DNA of 64,000 nt from BOKV01 sp049289295 (GTDB taxonomy: Bacteria > Pseudomonadota > Alphaproteobacteria > Rhizobiales > Rhizobiaceae): positions 1-64,000 of the forward strand of contig JBATLL010000016.1 of NCBI GenBank assembly GCA_049289295.1, read 5' to 3'. Shown piece by piece: positions 1 through 8,455 of this stretch. Position 1 is the stretch's first letter, and each line of letters begins with the position of its first letter. The position numbers and the translations under genes were made by a program. Under the pieces are notes generated by a model. It ran no database searches, was not told where the DNA came from, and saw nothing but the letters and a program-made list of their open reading frames with translations.

Positions 1-81
1 ATGGAAGAGCGCCTGCGCTTCGCCATCCGCGAAGGCGGCCGTACCGTCGGTGCAGGCATCGTCGCTTCCATCACGGAATGA
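1..81 (+). CDS. tuf: Elongation factor Tu, C-terminal end (partial)
   Basis: The first 26 codons visible read in frame to TGA and match the conserved C-terminus of EF-Tu (RFAIREGGRTVGAGIV), the GTPase that delivers aminoacyl-tRNA to the ribosome. The gene starts outside the window. Its position directly before rpsJ is the usual str/S10 junction in alphaproteobacteria, so it probably belongs to the upstream str operon (fusA-tuf). The ATG at position 1 is an internal methionine and not a start. Confidence 0.93.
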   Translation: MEERLRFAIREGGRTVGAGIVASITE

Positions 82-94
82 CGTTTCATGGGTG

Positions 95-116
95 ACGGGC
101 GGCACCTGCCGCCCGT
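95..116 (+). other. Hairpin between tuf and rpsJ
   Basis: An 8-bp GC-only-type stem (ACGGGCGG at 95-102, CCGCCCGT at 109-116) closes a 6-nt loop. No T-run follows, so it is not a standard intrinsic terminator; it may be an RNA processing, pausing or mRNA-stability element separating tuf from the S10 operon. I see no convincing -35/-10 pair in 82-201. Confidence 0.45.
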
Positions 117-201
117 AGCTCCCGCCACAAGGCGGAATATCAAACCAAACGCGGGCAAACTCGGCAGTCCCGACCGCCGGTTAGCTTGAGGAAAACTGAA
201 C

Positions 202-510
202 ATGAACGGCCAAAACATCCGCATTCGCCTCAAGGCGTTTGACCATCGCATCCTCGATGCATCGACCAAGGAGATTGTCTCCACGGCGAAGCGTACGGGT
301 GCACAGGTAAGGGGACCGGTTCCGCTGCCGACCCGCATCGAGAAGTTCACCGTGAACCGCTCGCCGCACATCGACAAGAAGAGCCGCGAACAGTTCGAAA
401 TGCGCACACACAAGCGCCTTCTCGACATTGTTGACCCGACCCCGCAGACGGTTGACGCGCTGATGAAACTCGACCTGTCCGCTGGCGTGGACGTGGAGAT
501 CAAGCTCTGA
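202..510 (+). CDS. rpsJ: 30S ribosomal protein S10
   Basis: A 102-residue protein with the whole S10 family sequence (IRIRLKAFDHRILD near the N-terminus, THKRLLDIVDP and the C-terminal DVEIKL). S10 sits in the 30S head, and as NusE it pairs with NusB in transcription antitermination. It is the first gene of the S10 operon, followed 32 bp later by rplC. The ATG at 202 follows a GAGGAAAA Shine-Dalgarno region. Confidence 0.97.
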   Translation: MNGQNIRIRLKAFDHRILDASTKEIVSTAKRTGAQVRGPVPLPTRIEKFTVNRSPHIDKKSREQFEMRTHKRLLDIVDPTPQTVDALMKLDLSAGVDVEIKL

Positions 511-542
511 TCAAGAGCTGTACGGACTTAAGGATTGAACCG

Positions 543-1280
543 ATGCGTTCAGGAGTGATTGCACAGAAGCTGGGGATGACCCGCATCTACAACGATGCGG
601 GGGAGCAGGTCCCTGTAACGGTGCTGAAGATCGATAATCTTCAGGTCGTTGCCCAGCGTACGGAAGAAAAGAACGGCTACACGGCCGTGCAGCTCGGCGT
701 GGGTCTGGCCAAGGTCAAGAACACGACGAAGGCGCTGCGCGGGCATTTTGCCGCCGCTCAGGTCGAGCCCAAGCGCAAGGTGGCCGAGTTTCGTGTTTCC
801 CCCGACAACATGATTGATGTCGGTGCGGAGATCACGGCCGACCATTTCGTCGAGGGCCAGATGGTCGACGTGACCGGCACCTCGATTGGCAAGGGCTTTG
901 CCGGTGCCATGAAGCGCCACAACTTCGGCGGCATGCGCGCCACGCACGGTGTTTCGATTTCGCACCGCGCCCATGGTTCGACAGGTAACCGCCAGGATCC
1001 GGGCCGCGTCTTCAAGAACAAGAAGATGGCAGGCCACATGGGCCAGACGCGCATCACCACGCAGAACCTGGTTGTTGTGCGTACCGATGCTGAGCGCGGC
1101 CTCATCCTGATCCGCGGCGCTGTTCCAGGCTCCAAGGGATCTTGGATCACCGTTCGCGATGCAGTCAAACACGCGGCTCCGGCCAATGCGCCCAAGCCTG
1201 CAGCCATTCGCAAGTCAGCAGTTGCAGCCGCACCGGCACCCGCCGCGGAAGCAGACGTTGCCGAAGGAGGTAACGAGTAA
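543..1280 (+). CDS. rplC: 50S ribosomal protein L3
   Basis: A 245-residue L3, an early 50S assembly protein that reaches the peptidyl-transferase centre. It contains the loop GNRQDPGRVFKNKKMAGHMG (residues about 148-167), whose glutamine is the site methylated by PrmB in some bacteria. The Ala/Pro-rich tail after residue about 210 is longer than in E. coli (209 aa), as is common in alphaproteobacteria. Its TAA shares one base with the ATG of rplD, which points to translational coupling. Confidence 0.97.
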   Translation: MRSGVIAQKLGMTRIYNDAGEQVPVTVLKIDNLQVVAQRTEEKNGYTAVQLGVGLAKVKNTTKALRGHFAAAQVEPKRKVAEFRVSPDNMIDVGAEITADHFVEGQMVDVTGTSIGKGFAGAMKRHNFGGMRATHGVSISHRAHGSTGNRQDPGRVFKNKKMAGHMGQTRITTQNLVVVRTDAERGLILIRGAVPGSKGSWITVRDAVKHAAPANAPKPAAIRKSAVAAAPAPAAEADVAEGGNE

Positions 1281-1912
1281 TGGATATCAAGGTAACCACG
1301 CTCGACGGCAAGGCGTCAGGCAAGGTTTCGGTTTCCGACGCCGTATTCGGCCTTGAGCCGCGCGCCGACATTCTTGAACGCATGGTGCGCTACCAGCTCG
1401 CCAAGCGTCGGGCAGGCACGCACGCGGTAAAGAACCGTGCAGAAATCTCGCGCACCGGCGCCAAGTTGTACAAGCAGAAGGGAACAGGCCGCGCCCGTCA
1501 CTCTTCAGCCCGTGCACCGCAGTTTCGTGGTGGTGGTCGTGCATTCGGTCCGGTCGTTCGCGATCATGCCACCGACCTTCCAAAGAAGGTTCGTGCTCTG
1601 GCACTGCGTCACGCACTGTCTTCGAAGCTGAAGTCCGAGGCGATCATCATCGTCGACGAGCTTGCCGCGAAGGAGCCGAAGACTGCAGCTCTCAAGGCGC
1701 AGCTTGCAAAGCTCGGCATTGCCAACGCGCTGTTCATCGGTGGTGCGGAACTGGACAACAATTTCCGTCTGGCCGCGCGCAACATTCCGGGTCTCGATGT
1801 TCTCCCGGTCCAGGGCATCAATGTGTATGACATTCTGCGCCGCAACACGCTGGTCCTGTCGAAGGCGGCAGTTGAAGCGATCGAGGCGCGCTTCGCCGGG
1901 GAAGGTGCATGA
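1280..1912 (+). CDS. rplD: 50S ribosomal protein L4
   Basis: A 210-residue L4 with the conserved loop KQKGTGRARHSSARAPQFRG that lines the nascent-peptide exit tunnel. In enterobacteria L4 also represses the S10 operon; nothing in this sequence shows that the same holds here. It starts on the last base of rplC and ends in an ATGA overlap with rplW. Confidence 0.97.
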   Translation: MDIKVTTLDGKASGKVSVSDAVFGLEPRADILERMVRYQLAKRRAGTHAVKNRAEISRTGAKLYKQKGTGRARHSSARAPQFRGGGRAFGPVVRDHATDLPKKVRALALRHALSSKLKSEAIIIVDELAAKEPKTAALKAQLAKLGIANALFIGGAELDNNFRLAARNIPGLDVLPVQGINVYDILRRNTLVLSKAAVEAIEARFAGEGA

Positions 1913-2205
1913 TGAAGGACATCCGTAACTACGACGTGATCGTCTCGCCGGTGATCACCGAAAAGTCGACGCTTGCGTCGGAATCGAACCAGGTTGTCTT
2001 CAATGTTGCGAAGAACGCAACGAAGCCAGCTATCAAGAAGGCGGTCGAAGCGTTGTTCGGCGTCAAGGTAACTGCGGTGAACACCCTGGTCCGCAAGGGC
2101 AAGGTCAAGCGTTTCCGCGGCACTGTTGGCAAGCAGAGCGACGTCAAGAAAGCGGTCGTCACCCTGGCCGATGGACAGTCCATCGACGTGACAACCGGCC
2201 TCTGA
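1909..2205 (+). CDS. rplW: 50S ribosomal protein L23
   Basis: A 98-residue L23, located at the exit of the 50S tunnel where trigger factor and SRP dock. The N-terminal YDVIVSPVITEKST and the VNTLVRKGKVKRFRG block are family hallmarks. Two consecutive ATGs (1909 and 1912) follow a GGGGAAGG ribosome-binding site; the first overlaps the rplD stop as ATGA, and either could be used. Confidence 0.96.
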   Translation: MMKDIRNYDVIVSPVITEKSTLASESNQVVFNVAKNATKPAIKKAVEALFGVKVTAVNTLVRKGKVKRFRGTVGKQSDVKKAVVTLADGQSIDVTTGL

Positions 2206-2227
2206 GCGAGCTTAAGGGTTTAGTACC

Positions 2228-3061
2228 ATGGCACTCAAGACTTACAATCCGACAACGCCGAGCCAGAGACAGCTCGTCATTGTCGACCGTTCGGAACTGT
2301 GGAAGGGCAAGCCCGTCAAGGCGCTTACCGAAGGTCTTTCCTCATCCGGCGGACGCAACAATCACGGCCGTGTAACGGTCCGCCATCGCGGTGGTGGACA
2401 CAAGCGCAGCTATCGCATGATCGATTTCAAGCGCCGCAAGTGGGATATGGAGGCGACCATCGAGCGCCTCGAATACGATCCCAACCGCACGGCGTTCATC
2501 GCGCTGATCAGGTATTCCGATGGTGAACTGGCCTACATCCTGGCACCGCAGCGCGTTGCCGCTGGTGACAAGGTGATCGCGGGCGCGTCCTGCGACATCA
2601 AGCCAGGCAATGCCATGCCGGTTCGCGCCATCCCGGTCGGCACGATCGTGCACAATATCGAGATGAAGCCGGAAAAGGGCGGTCAGATTGCCCGCTCCGC
2701 CGGTTCCTATGCCCAGATCGTCGGTCGCGACGGCCCCTACACCATCCTTCGCCTGAATTCTGGCGAGCAGCGCCTCGTTCATGGCAATTGCATGGGAACC
2801 GTAGGTGCTGTATCGAACCCGGACCACAGCAATATCAACATCGGCAAGGCAGGCCGCCAGCGTTGGCTCGGTCGCCGTCCCCATGTTCGCGGTGTCGCCA
2901 TGAACCCGGTCGACCACCCGCACGGCGGCGGTGAAGGCCGCACCTCTGGCGGCCGTCATCCGGTCACGCCATGGGGCAAGCCGACCAAGGGCAAGAAAAC
3001 CCGGACAAACAAGTCGTCCGACAAGTTCATTATGCGCTCGCGCCATCAGCGCAAGAAGTAA
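2228..3061 (+). CDS. rplB: 50S ribosomal protein L2
   Basis: A 277-residue L2, a primary 23S rRNA binder needed for subunit association and peptidyl transfer. It contains GRNNHGRVTVRHRGGGHK near the N-terminus and the hallmark MNPVDHPHGGGEGR region (residues about 225-238) with the conserved histidine. Length is typical. It lies between rplW and rpsS in canonical S10 order. Confidence 0.98.
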   Translation: MALKTYNPTTPSQRQLVIVDRSELWKGKPVKALTEGLSSSGGRNNHGRVTVRHRGGGHKRSYRMIDFKRRKWDMEATIERLEYDPNRTAFIALIRYSDGELAYILAPQRVAAGDKVIAGASCDIKPGNAMPVRAIPVGTIVHNIEMKPEKGGQIARSAGSYAQIVGRDGPYTILRLNSGEQRLVHGNCMGTVGAVSNPDHSNINIGKAGRQRWLGRRPHVRGVAMNPVDHPHGGGEGRTSGGRHPVTPWGKPTKGKKTRTNKSSDKFIMRSRHQRKK

Positions 3062-3073
3062 GGGGTCTGAACC

Positions 3074-3352
3074 GTGACTCGATCAACCTGGAAAGGCCCG
3101 TTCATCGACGGTTACCTTTTGAAGAAAGCCGACAAGGTCCGCGAGAGCGGCCGCAACGAAGTGATCAAGATCTGGAGCCGTCGCTCCACGATCCTGCCGC
3201 AGTTCGTTGGCCTGACTTTTGGTGTCTACAACGGCCAGAAGCATATTCCGGTCTCCGTTTCCGAAGACATGGTCGGGCACAAGTTCGGTGAATTCTCGCC
3301 GTCGCGCACCTACTACGGCCATGGTGCGGACAAGAAAGCCAAGAGGAAGTAA
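3074..3352 (+). CDS. rpsS: 30S ribosomal protein S19
   Basis: A 92-residue S19, a 30S head protein that works with S13. It begins TRSTWKGPFIDGYLLKK and contains VYNGQKHIPV and the HKFGEFSPSRTY end that define the family. It sits 12 bp after rplB and 2 bp before rplV. Confidence 0.97.
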   Translation: MTRSTWKGPFIDGYLLKKADKVRESGRNEVIKIWSRRSTILPQFVGLTFGVYNGQKHIPVSVSEDMVGHKFGEFSPSRTYYGHGADKKAKRK

Positions 3353-3354
3353 CC

Positions 3355-3738
3355 ATGGGCAAGGACAAGCGCGAACGCGCGCTCAAGGACAATGAGGCCA
3401 GGGCAGTAGCCCGCACCATCCGCGTCAGCCCGCAGAAGCTGAACCTGGTGGCGGCCCAGATCCGTGGCAAGAAGGTGCAGACTGCGCTTGCTGATCTGAC
3501 CTTTTCGCGCAAGCGCATCGCCGAAACCGTCAAGAAGACGTTGCAGTCGGCCATTGCGAACGCGGAAAACAACCACGACCTCGATGTCGACAACCTGGTT
3601 GTCGCGGAAGCCTATGTGGGCAAGTCGATCGTCATGAAGCGGTTCCATGTTCGGGGCCGCGGCAGGGGAACGCGCATCCTGCGTCCGTTCTCGCACCTGA
3701 CAATCATTGTCCGTGAAGTTGAAGGGGAGGCCGCCTGA
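3355..3738 (+). CDS. rplV: 50S ribosomal protein L22
   Basis: A 127-residue L22, whose beta-hairpin forms part of the exit-tunnel constriction. The hairpin region near HVRGRGRGTRILRPFSHLTI is clear. Its TGA shares one base with the rpsC start, so the two genes are probably translationally coupled. Confidence 0.97.
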   Translation: MGKDKRERALKDNEARAVARTIRVSPQKLNLVAAQIRGKKVQTALADLTFSRKRIAETVKKTLQSAIANAENNHDLDVDNLVVAEAYVGKSIVMKRFHVRGRGRGTRILRPFSHLTIIVREVEGEAA

Positions 3739-4448
3739 TGGGCCAGAAAGTCAATCCCGTAGGCATGCGCCTGGGTATCAACCGGACGTGGGACTCACGC
3801 TGGTTTGCCAACACGGGCGAGTACGGCAAGCTCCTGCACGAAGATATCGCGATCCGCGAATATCTCGAGCGTGAACTGGCCGCTGCCTCGATCTCCAAGA
3901 TTGTTATCGAGCGTCCGCACAAGAAGTGCCGCGTGTCGATCCATTCGGCCCGTCCCGGCATCATCATCGGCAAGAAGGGCGCGGACATCGAGAAGCTCCG
4001 CAAGAAGCTTGGCGAAATGACCGCTTCCGAAGTGCACATCAACATCGTTGAAGTGCGCAAGCCGGAAATCGACGCGACAATCGTCGCCCAGTCGATTGCC
4101 CAGCAGCTCGAGCGTCGTATTGCCTTCCGTCGCGCCATGAAGCGTTCGGTTCAGTCGGCGATGCGCCTGGGAGCCCAGGGCATTCGTATCAACTGCTCGG
4201 GCCGTCTTGGCGGCGCGGAAATCGCGCGCATGGAATGGTACCGTGAAGGCCGTGTGCCGCTTCATACGCTGCGCGCGGATATCGATTATGGAACAGCCGA
4301 GGCGAAGACCGCCTACGGAATCTGCGGTGTGAAGGTCTGGATTTTCAAGGGCGAGATCCTTGAGCACGATCCAATGGCCTCCGAACGCCGCTCCGTGGAA
4401 GGTCAGGAGCAGGGCCATTCGGGCGGTCATCGCCGCCAGAATGCCTGA
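3738..4448 (+). CDS. rpsC: 30S ribosomal protein S3
   Basis: A 236-residue S3. An N-terminal KH domain (GIIIGKKGADIEKLRKKL, residues about 73-90) binds 16S rRNA, and the C-terminal domain helps form the mRNA entry pore with S4 and S5. It starts MGQKVNPVGMRLGI as expected. Its start overlaps the end of rplV by one base. Confidence 0.98.
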   Translation: MGQKVNPVGMRLGINRTWDSRWFANTGEYGKLLHEDIAIREYLERELAAASISKIVIERPHKKCRVSIHSARPGIIIGKKGADIEKLRKKLGEMTASEVHINIVEVRKPEIDATIVAQSIAQQLERRIAFRRAMKRSVQSAMRLGAQGIRINCSGRLGGAEIARMEWYREGRVPLHTLRADIDYGTAEAKTAYGICGVKVWIFKGEILEHDPMASERRSVEGQEQGHSGGHRRQNA

Positions 4449-4488
4449 CGCCGGGCATCAAAGGACAAGTTGACAGGAATCTACGACC

Positions 4489-4902
4489 ATGATGCAGCCA
4501 AAGCGCACCAAGTTCCGTAAACAGTTCAAGGGCCGTATCCACGGCACCGCGAAGGGCGGAACATCGCTGAATTTCGGCGCCTTCGGCCTCAAGGCACAGG
4601 CACCGGAGCGTATTACCGCACGTCAGATCGAGGCGGCTCGCCGCGCGATCACCCGTCACATGAAGCGCGCAGGTCGCGTCTGGATCCGCATCTTCCCGGA
4701 TGTACCGGTATCCTCGAAGCCGACCGAAGTGCGCATGGGTAAGGGCAAGGGCTCGCCGGAATATTGGGTGTGCCGTGTCAAGCCGGGCAAGATCATGTTC
4801 GAGATCGACGGTGTGCCGGAAGACACTGCCCGTGAAGCGCTTCGCCTCGGCGCAGCCAAACTGCCGATCAAGACCCGCTTCGTCGCGCGCATTGCAGACT
4901 GA
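4489..4902 (+). CDS. rplP: 50S ribosomal protein L16
   Basis: A 137-residue L16, which contacts the A-site tRNA elbow and is needed for late 50S assembly. It begins MMQPKRTKFRKQFKGRIHG, the standard start, and has the VRMGKGKGSPEYWV block. It is preceded by a 40-bp gap after rpsC, one of the longer gaps in this part of the operon. Confidence 0.97.
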   Translation: MMQPKRTKFRKQFKGRIHGTAKGGTSLNFGAFGLKAQAPERITARQIEAARRAITRHMKRAGRVWIRIFPDVPVSSKPTEVRMGKGKGSPEYWVCRVKPGKIMFEIDGVPEDTAREALRLGAAKLPIKTRFVARIAD

Positions 4903-4934
4903 GCGGACAGGAAGATACGAGAAAGGGTGAGCCA

Positions 4935-5138
4935 ATGAAGGCCTCCGATATTCGCACAATGACGGTGGATCAGCTCGGTGACGAGCTGGCGAAACTGAAG
5001 AAGGAGCAGTTCAACCTGCGCTTCCGCGGTGCCACCGGACAGCTTGAGAACACCGTGCGTGTGCGGCAGGTCCGCCGCGACATCGCACGCATCCTGACGA
5101 TTGCCGCTGAAAAGCAGGCGGCTGAATCAAAGGCGTAA
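4935..5138 (+). CDS. rpmC: 50S ribosomal protein L29
   Basis: A 67-residue all-helical protein with the family pattern LAKLKKEQFNLRFRGATGQLENTVRVRQVRRDIARI. L29 lies near the nascent-chain exit next to L23. It is in its usual place between rplP and rpsQ. Confidence 0.96.
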   Translation: MKASDIRTMTVDQLGDELAKLKKEQFNLRFRGATGQLENTVRVRQVRRDIARILTIAAEKQAAESKA

Positions 5139-5150
5139 GGAAGGTCGAAA

Positions 5151-5387
5151 ATGCCGAAACGCGTCCTGCAGGGCACTGTAGTCAGTGACAAGAACGACAA
5201 GACCGTCGTGGTGAAGGTGGAGCGTCGCTTTACCCATCCGCTGTTCAAGAAGACGGTTCGCCGTTCGAAGAACTACAAGGCCCATGACGAGGCAAACAAG
5301 TACAAGGTTGGCGACACCGTCTTCATCGAAGAGTGCCGTCCGATCTCAAGGCACAAGACCTGGACTGTCGTCGACAACCAGGCCTAA
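5151..5387 (+). CDS. rpsQ: 30S ribosomal protein S17
   Basis: A 78-residue OB-fold protein that starts MPKRVLQGTVVSDKNDKTVVV and contains KNYKAHDEANKYKVGDTV, both diagnostic of S17, a primary 16S rRNA binder. It is 12 bp after rpmC. Confidence 0.96.
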   Translation: MPKRVLQGTVVSDKNDKTVVVKVERRFTHPLFKKTVRRSKNYKAHDEANKYKVGDTVFIEECRPISRHKTWTVVDNQA

Positions 5388-5437
5388 TTGGCAGGCATGC
5401 GGCATTGGTCCGCAGTGAAATAAGAAGGTAGCCAGTC

Positions 5438-5806
5438 ATGATTCAGATGCAAACAAACCTCGACGTCGCCGATAACTCAGGCGCCCGTCGTGTTATGTGC
5501 ATCAAGGTGTTGGGCGGTTCCAAGCGGAAATACGCCTCCGTTGGCGACATCATCGTGGTGTCGATCAAGGAAGCTATTCCCCGGGGCCGCGTCAAGAAGG
5601 GCGACGTGATGAAGGCGGTTGTCGTGCGCACCGCCAAGGACATCCGTCGCGCTGACGGGAGCGTCATTCGCTTCGACACCAATGCAGCCGTCCTGATCGA
5701 TAACAAGAAAGAGCCCATCGGCACCCGTATCTTCGGACCGGTTCCGCGCGAATTGCGCGCCAAGAGCCACATGAAGATCATCTCGCTGGCGCCGGAAGTG
5801 CTTTAA
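5438..5806 (+). CDS. rplN: 50S ribosomal protein L14
   Basis: A 122-residue L14, one of the most conserved 50S proteins, at the intersubunit face. It starts MIQMQTNLDVADNSGARRVMCIKVLGG and ends with RAKSHMKIISLAPEVL, the full family span. An AAGGT Shine-Dalgarno precedes the ATG. Confidence 0.98.
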   Translation: MIQMQTNLDVADNSGARRVMCIKVLGGSKRKYASVGDIIVVSIKEAIPRGRVKKGDVMKAVVVRTAKDIRRADGSVIRFDTNAAVLIDNKKEPIGTRIFGPVPRELRAKSHMKIISLAPEVL

Positions 5807-5818
5807 GGAAACGCAACC

Positions 5819-6133
5819 ATGCAGAAGATTCGCAAAGGCGACCGCGTGGTCGTTCTCACCGGCAAGGACAAGGGCCGTACCGGTGAGGTCATCCAGATGA
5901 TGCCGAAAGACGGCAAGGCGCTCGTGCGCGGCATCAACATGATCAAGCGCCATCAGCGCCAGACCCAGAACCAGGAAGCGGGCATCATCAGCAAGGAAGC
6001 CCCGATCCAGGTTTCCAATCTGGCTGTTGCCGATCCCAAGGACGGCAAGGCTACCCGCGTTGGATTCAAGACACTCGAAGACGGCCGCAAGGTCCGCTTC
6101 GCCAAGCGCTCCGGAGACATGATCGATGGCTGA
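5819..6133 (+). CDS. rplX: 50S ribosomal protein L24
   Basis: A 104-residue L24, an assembly initiator for the 50S subunit. It has the KOW motif (IRKGDRVVVLTGKDKGRTGEV) at the N-terminus. Its last codons overlap the start of rplE by 8 bp, which suggests coupled translation. Confidence 0.97.
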   Translation: MQKIRKGDRVVVLTGKDKGRTGEVIQMMPKDGKALVRGINMIKRHQRQTQNQEAGIISKEAPIQVSNLAVADPKDGKATRVGFKTLEDGRKVRFAKRSGDMIDG

Positions 6134-6683
6134 AGCAGCATACACAGCGCGCCTTCGCAAGCATTATGACGAAGTCGTCAAGGCAAAGATGGTCGAGGAA
6201 TTCGGCTACAAGAACACGATGGAAATTCCGCGGATCGACAAGATCGTGCTGAACATGGGCGTCGGCGAATCCACACAGGATTCCAAGAAGGCTCAGGTTG
6301 CAGCAGACGACCTGACGCAGATCGCCGGCCAGAAGGCCGTGGTCACCCGCGCCCGCACGTCGATCGCCACCTTCAAGGTGCGTGAACACATGCCGCTGGG
6401 TGCCAAGGTGACCCTGCGCAAGACCCGCATGTACGAATTTCTGGATCGCCTCGTCACAATCGCGCTGCCGCGCGTTCGCGACTTCCGCGGTCTCAATCCC
6501 AAGAGCTTCGATGGCCGTGGCAACTATGCCATGGGCATCAAGGAACACATCGTGTTTCCAGAAATCAACTACGACAAGGTAGATCAGATCTGGGGCATGG
6601 ACGTCATCGTTTGTACGACGGCGAAAACGGACGATGAGGCGCGCGCGCTCCTGCGCCACTTCAACTTCCCGTTCCGCAAGTAA
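6126..6683 (+). CDS. rplE: 50S ribosomal protein L5
   Basis: A 185-residue L5, the 5S rRNA-binding protein of the central protuberance. Visible hallmarks are PRIDKIVLNMGVGE and the C-terminal GMDVIVCTTAKTDDEARALL. The start inside the end of rplX (8-bp overlap) gives the standard N-terminus. Confidence 0.97.
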   Translation: MAEAAYTARLRKHYDEVVKAKMVEEFGYKNTMEIPRIDKIVLNMGVGESTQDSKKAQVAADDLTQIAGQKAVVTRARTSIATFKVREHMPLGAKVTLRKTRMYEFLDRLVTIALPRVRDFRGLNPKSFDGRGNYAMGIKEHIVFPEINYDKVDQIWGMDVIVCTTAKTDDEARALLRHFNFPFRK

Positions 6684-6710
6684 CGGCAAGCGAAAAGAAG
6701 GAAAGCTGAT

Positions 6711-7016
6711 ATGGCCAAGACCAGTGCCGTCGAAAAGAACAACCGCCGCGCCCGGCTCGCGAAGAAGTTCGCAGCCAAGCGCAAGGCGTTGAAGGAAGTC
6801 ATCATGAACAAGGAAGCGACGATGGAAGAGCGCTTCCGTGCCCAGCTGAAGCTCGCGCAGCTTCCGCGCAATGGCGCCAAGACCCGGGTTCGCAACCGTT
6901 GCGAGGTTTCCGGTCGTCCGCGTGCCTATTATCGCAAGCTGAAAATGTCGCGTATCGCGCTGCGTGAACTTGGCAATCAGGGCCAGGTTCCAGGCATCGT
7001 GAAGTCAAGCTGGTAA
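6711..7016 (+). CDS. rpsN: 30S ribosomal protein S14 (zinc-free type)
   Basis: A 101-residue S14. The long form and the lack of the CxxC...CxxC zinc ribbon identify it as the zinc-independent type usual in proteobacteria. It retains RNRCEVSGRPRAYYRKLKMSR, the rRNA-binding core of the family. It is in canonical position before rpsH. Confidence 0.96.
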   Translation: MAKTSAVEKNNRRARLAKKFAAKRKALKEVIMNKEATMEERFRAQLKLAQLPRNGAKTRVRNRCEVSGRPRAYYRKLKMSRIALRELGNQGQVPGIVKSSW

Positions 7017-7030
7017 GGGGAGAGACAAAA

Positions 7031-7423
7031 ATGAATGATCCTCTCGGTGATATGCTCACCCGCATCCGCAACGGTCTGATGCGTGGCAAGAGCAAGGTCT
7101 CCACGCCTGCTTCCACGCTTCGCGTTCGCGTTCTTGATGTATTGCAGTCGGAAGGCTATATCCGCGGCTACACGAAAGTCGATTTCGGTGATGGCAAGTC
7201 CGAACTGGAGATCGAGCTGAAATATTACGAAGGCGCACCGGTGATCCGCGAGATCGCCCGTGTCTCGAAACCCGGCCGCCGCGTTTACGCATCGGTCAAG
7301 TCGATCCCGACCGTCGCAAACGGGCTGGGTGTGTCGATCCTGTCTACGCCCAAGGGTGTGATGGCCGACCACAGTGCCCGTGAACAGAATGTGGGCGGAG
7401 AAGTTCTCTGCCACGTGTTCTGA
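7031..7423 (+). CDS. rpsH: 30S ribosomal protein S8
   Basis: A 130-residue S8, a 16S central-domain binder; in E. coli it is also the translational repressor of the spc operon. It starts MNDPLGDMLTRIRNG and ends with the GGEVLCHVF block of the family. An AGGGGAGAG ribosome-binding site precedes the ATG. Confidence 0.97.
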   Translation: MNDPLGDMLTRIRNGLMRGKSKVSTPASTLRVRVLDVLQSEGYIRGYTKVDFGDGKSELEIELKYYEGAPVIREIARVSKPGRRVYASVKSIPTVANGLGVSILSTPKGVMADHSAREQNVGGEVLCHVF

Positions 7424-7467
7424 TCTGGCGCTGGTAACGAAGACACCGAAACGGACAGGTTGATACA

Positions 7468-8001
7468 ATGTCTCGCATAGGAAAGAAACCGGTCGAAGTA
7501 CCAGGCGGCGTGACCGCTACGGTCAACGGCCAGACGGTTACGGCAAAGGGCCCGAAGGGTGAATTGCATTTCGTCGTGAACGAGAAGGTTCTCGTCAAGA
7601 TGGAAGACAATGCCGTGAAGGTCGATCCGATCGACAGTTCCAAGGAAGCCCGCTCCAAGTGGGGCATGTCGCGCACGATGATTTCCAACATCTTCAGTGG
7701 CGTCAAGAACGGCTTCGAGAAGAAACTGGACATCAATGGCGTTGGCTACCGTGCAGCGATGCAGGGCAAGAACCTGCAGCTCTCGCTTGGATTCAGCCAC
7801 GAGGTTGTCTACATCGTGCCAGAAGGCGTGAGCGTAGCCTGCCCGAAACCGACCGAAATCGTTGTCACCGGAATCGACAAGCAGAAAGTCGGCCAGGTGG
7901 CTGCCGAAATTCGCGAATATCGTGGCCCCGAGCCCTACAAGGGCAAGGGTGTCAAGTACGCCGACGAAACCATCTTCCGCAAGGAAGGCAAGAAGAAGTA
8001 A
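7468..8001 (+). CDS. rplF: 50S ribosomal protein L6
   Basis: A 177-residue L6, a two-domain protein near the factor-binding stalk base. It begins MSRIGKKPVEVPGGV and carries the C-terminal RGPEPYKGKGVKYADE signature. It follows rpsH after 44 bp. Confidence 0.97.
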   Translation: MSRIGKKPVEVPGGVTATVNGQTVTAKGPKGELHFVVNEKVLVKMEDNAVKVDPIDSSKEARSKWGMSRTMISNIFSGVKNGFEKKLDINGVGYRAAMQGKNLQLSLGFSHEVVYIVPEGVSVACPKPTEIVVTGIDKQKVGQVAAEIREYRGPEPYKGKGVKYADETIFRKEGKKK

Positions 8002-8013
8002 GGCAGGCTGGAT

Positions 8014-8376
8014 ATGGCTAGCAAACTCCAAAACAGCGTCCGCCGCAGCGCCCGTGTGCGCCGCGCGCTCAAGAAGGTCGCAAACGGCCGTCCGCGCCTC
8101 AGCGTCTACCGTTCGGCGCAGAACATCTATGCCCAGATCATCGACGATGCCGCCGGCCACACGCTTGCAGCCGCGTCGACCCTGGAAAAGGACCTGCGTG
8201 GCTCGTTCAAGAGCAGCGCAAATGTCGATGCCGCAGCAGCGGTTGGCAAGCTCGTCGCCGAGCGCGCCGTCAAGGCAGGTGTCAAGGAAGTGATCTTCGA
8301 TCGCGGCGCCTATCTCTACCATGGCAGGGTCAAGGCCCTGGCAGAAGCAGCACGCGAAAGCGGTCTGAGCTTCTGA
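8014..8376 (+). CDS. rplR: 50S ribosomal protein L18
   Basis: A 120-residue L18, a 5S rRNA binder in the central protuberance. Family features are RPRLSVYRSAQNIYAQIIDD and the C-terminal VIFDRGAYLYHGRVKALAEAARE (split here only by description). It is followed by an unusual 79-bp leader with a terminator-like hairpin before rpsE. Confidence 0.97.
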   Translation: MASKLQNSVRRSARVRRALKKVANGRPRLSVYRSAQNIYAQIIDDAAGHTLAAASTLEKDLRGSFKSSANVDAAAAVGKLVAERAVKAGVKEVIFDRGAYLYHGRVKALAEAARESGLSF

Positions 8377-8381
8377 TCGAG

Positions 8382-8423
8382 TGCTGCGCCACGCCGGCTT
8401 GCCGGAACGGGCGCAGCAATTTT
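8382..8423 (+). promoter_or_regulatory. Terminator-like hairpin inside the spc operon (rplR-rpsE)
   Basis: TGCTGCGCC (8382-8390) pairs perfectly with GGCGCAGCA (8410-8418), an inner CCGGC/GCCGG stem fits within the loop, and ATTTT follows. That is the layout of an intrinsic terminator or attenuator, between two essential ribosomal genes. It could tune expression of the genes downstream of rplR; the short T-run suggests partial rather than full termination. Confidence 0.5.
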
Positions 8424-8455
8424 GTGCTACCGGAAAAGAACAAAGGCTAAGGATA

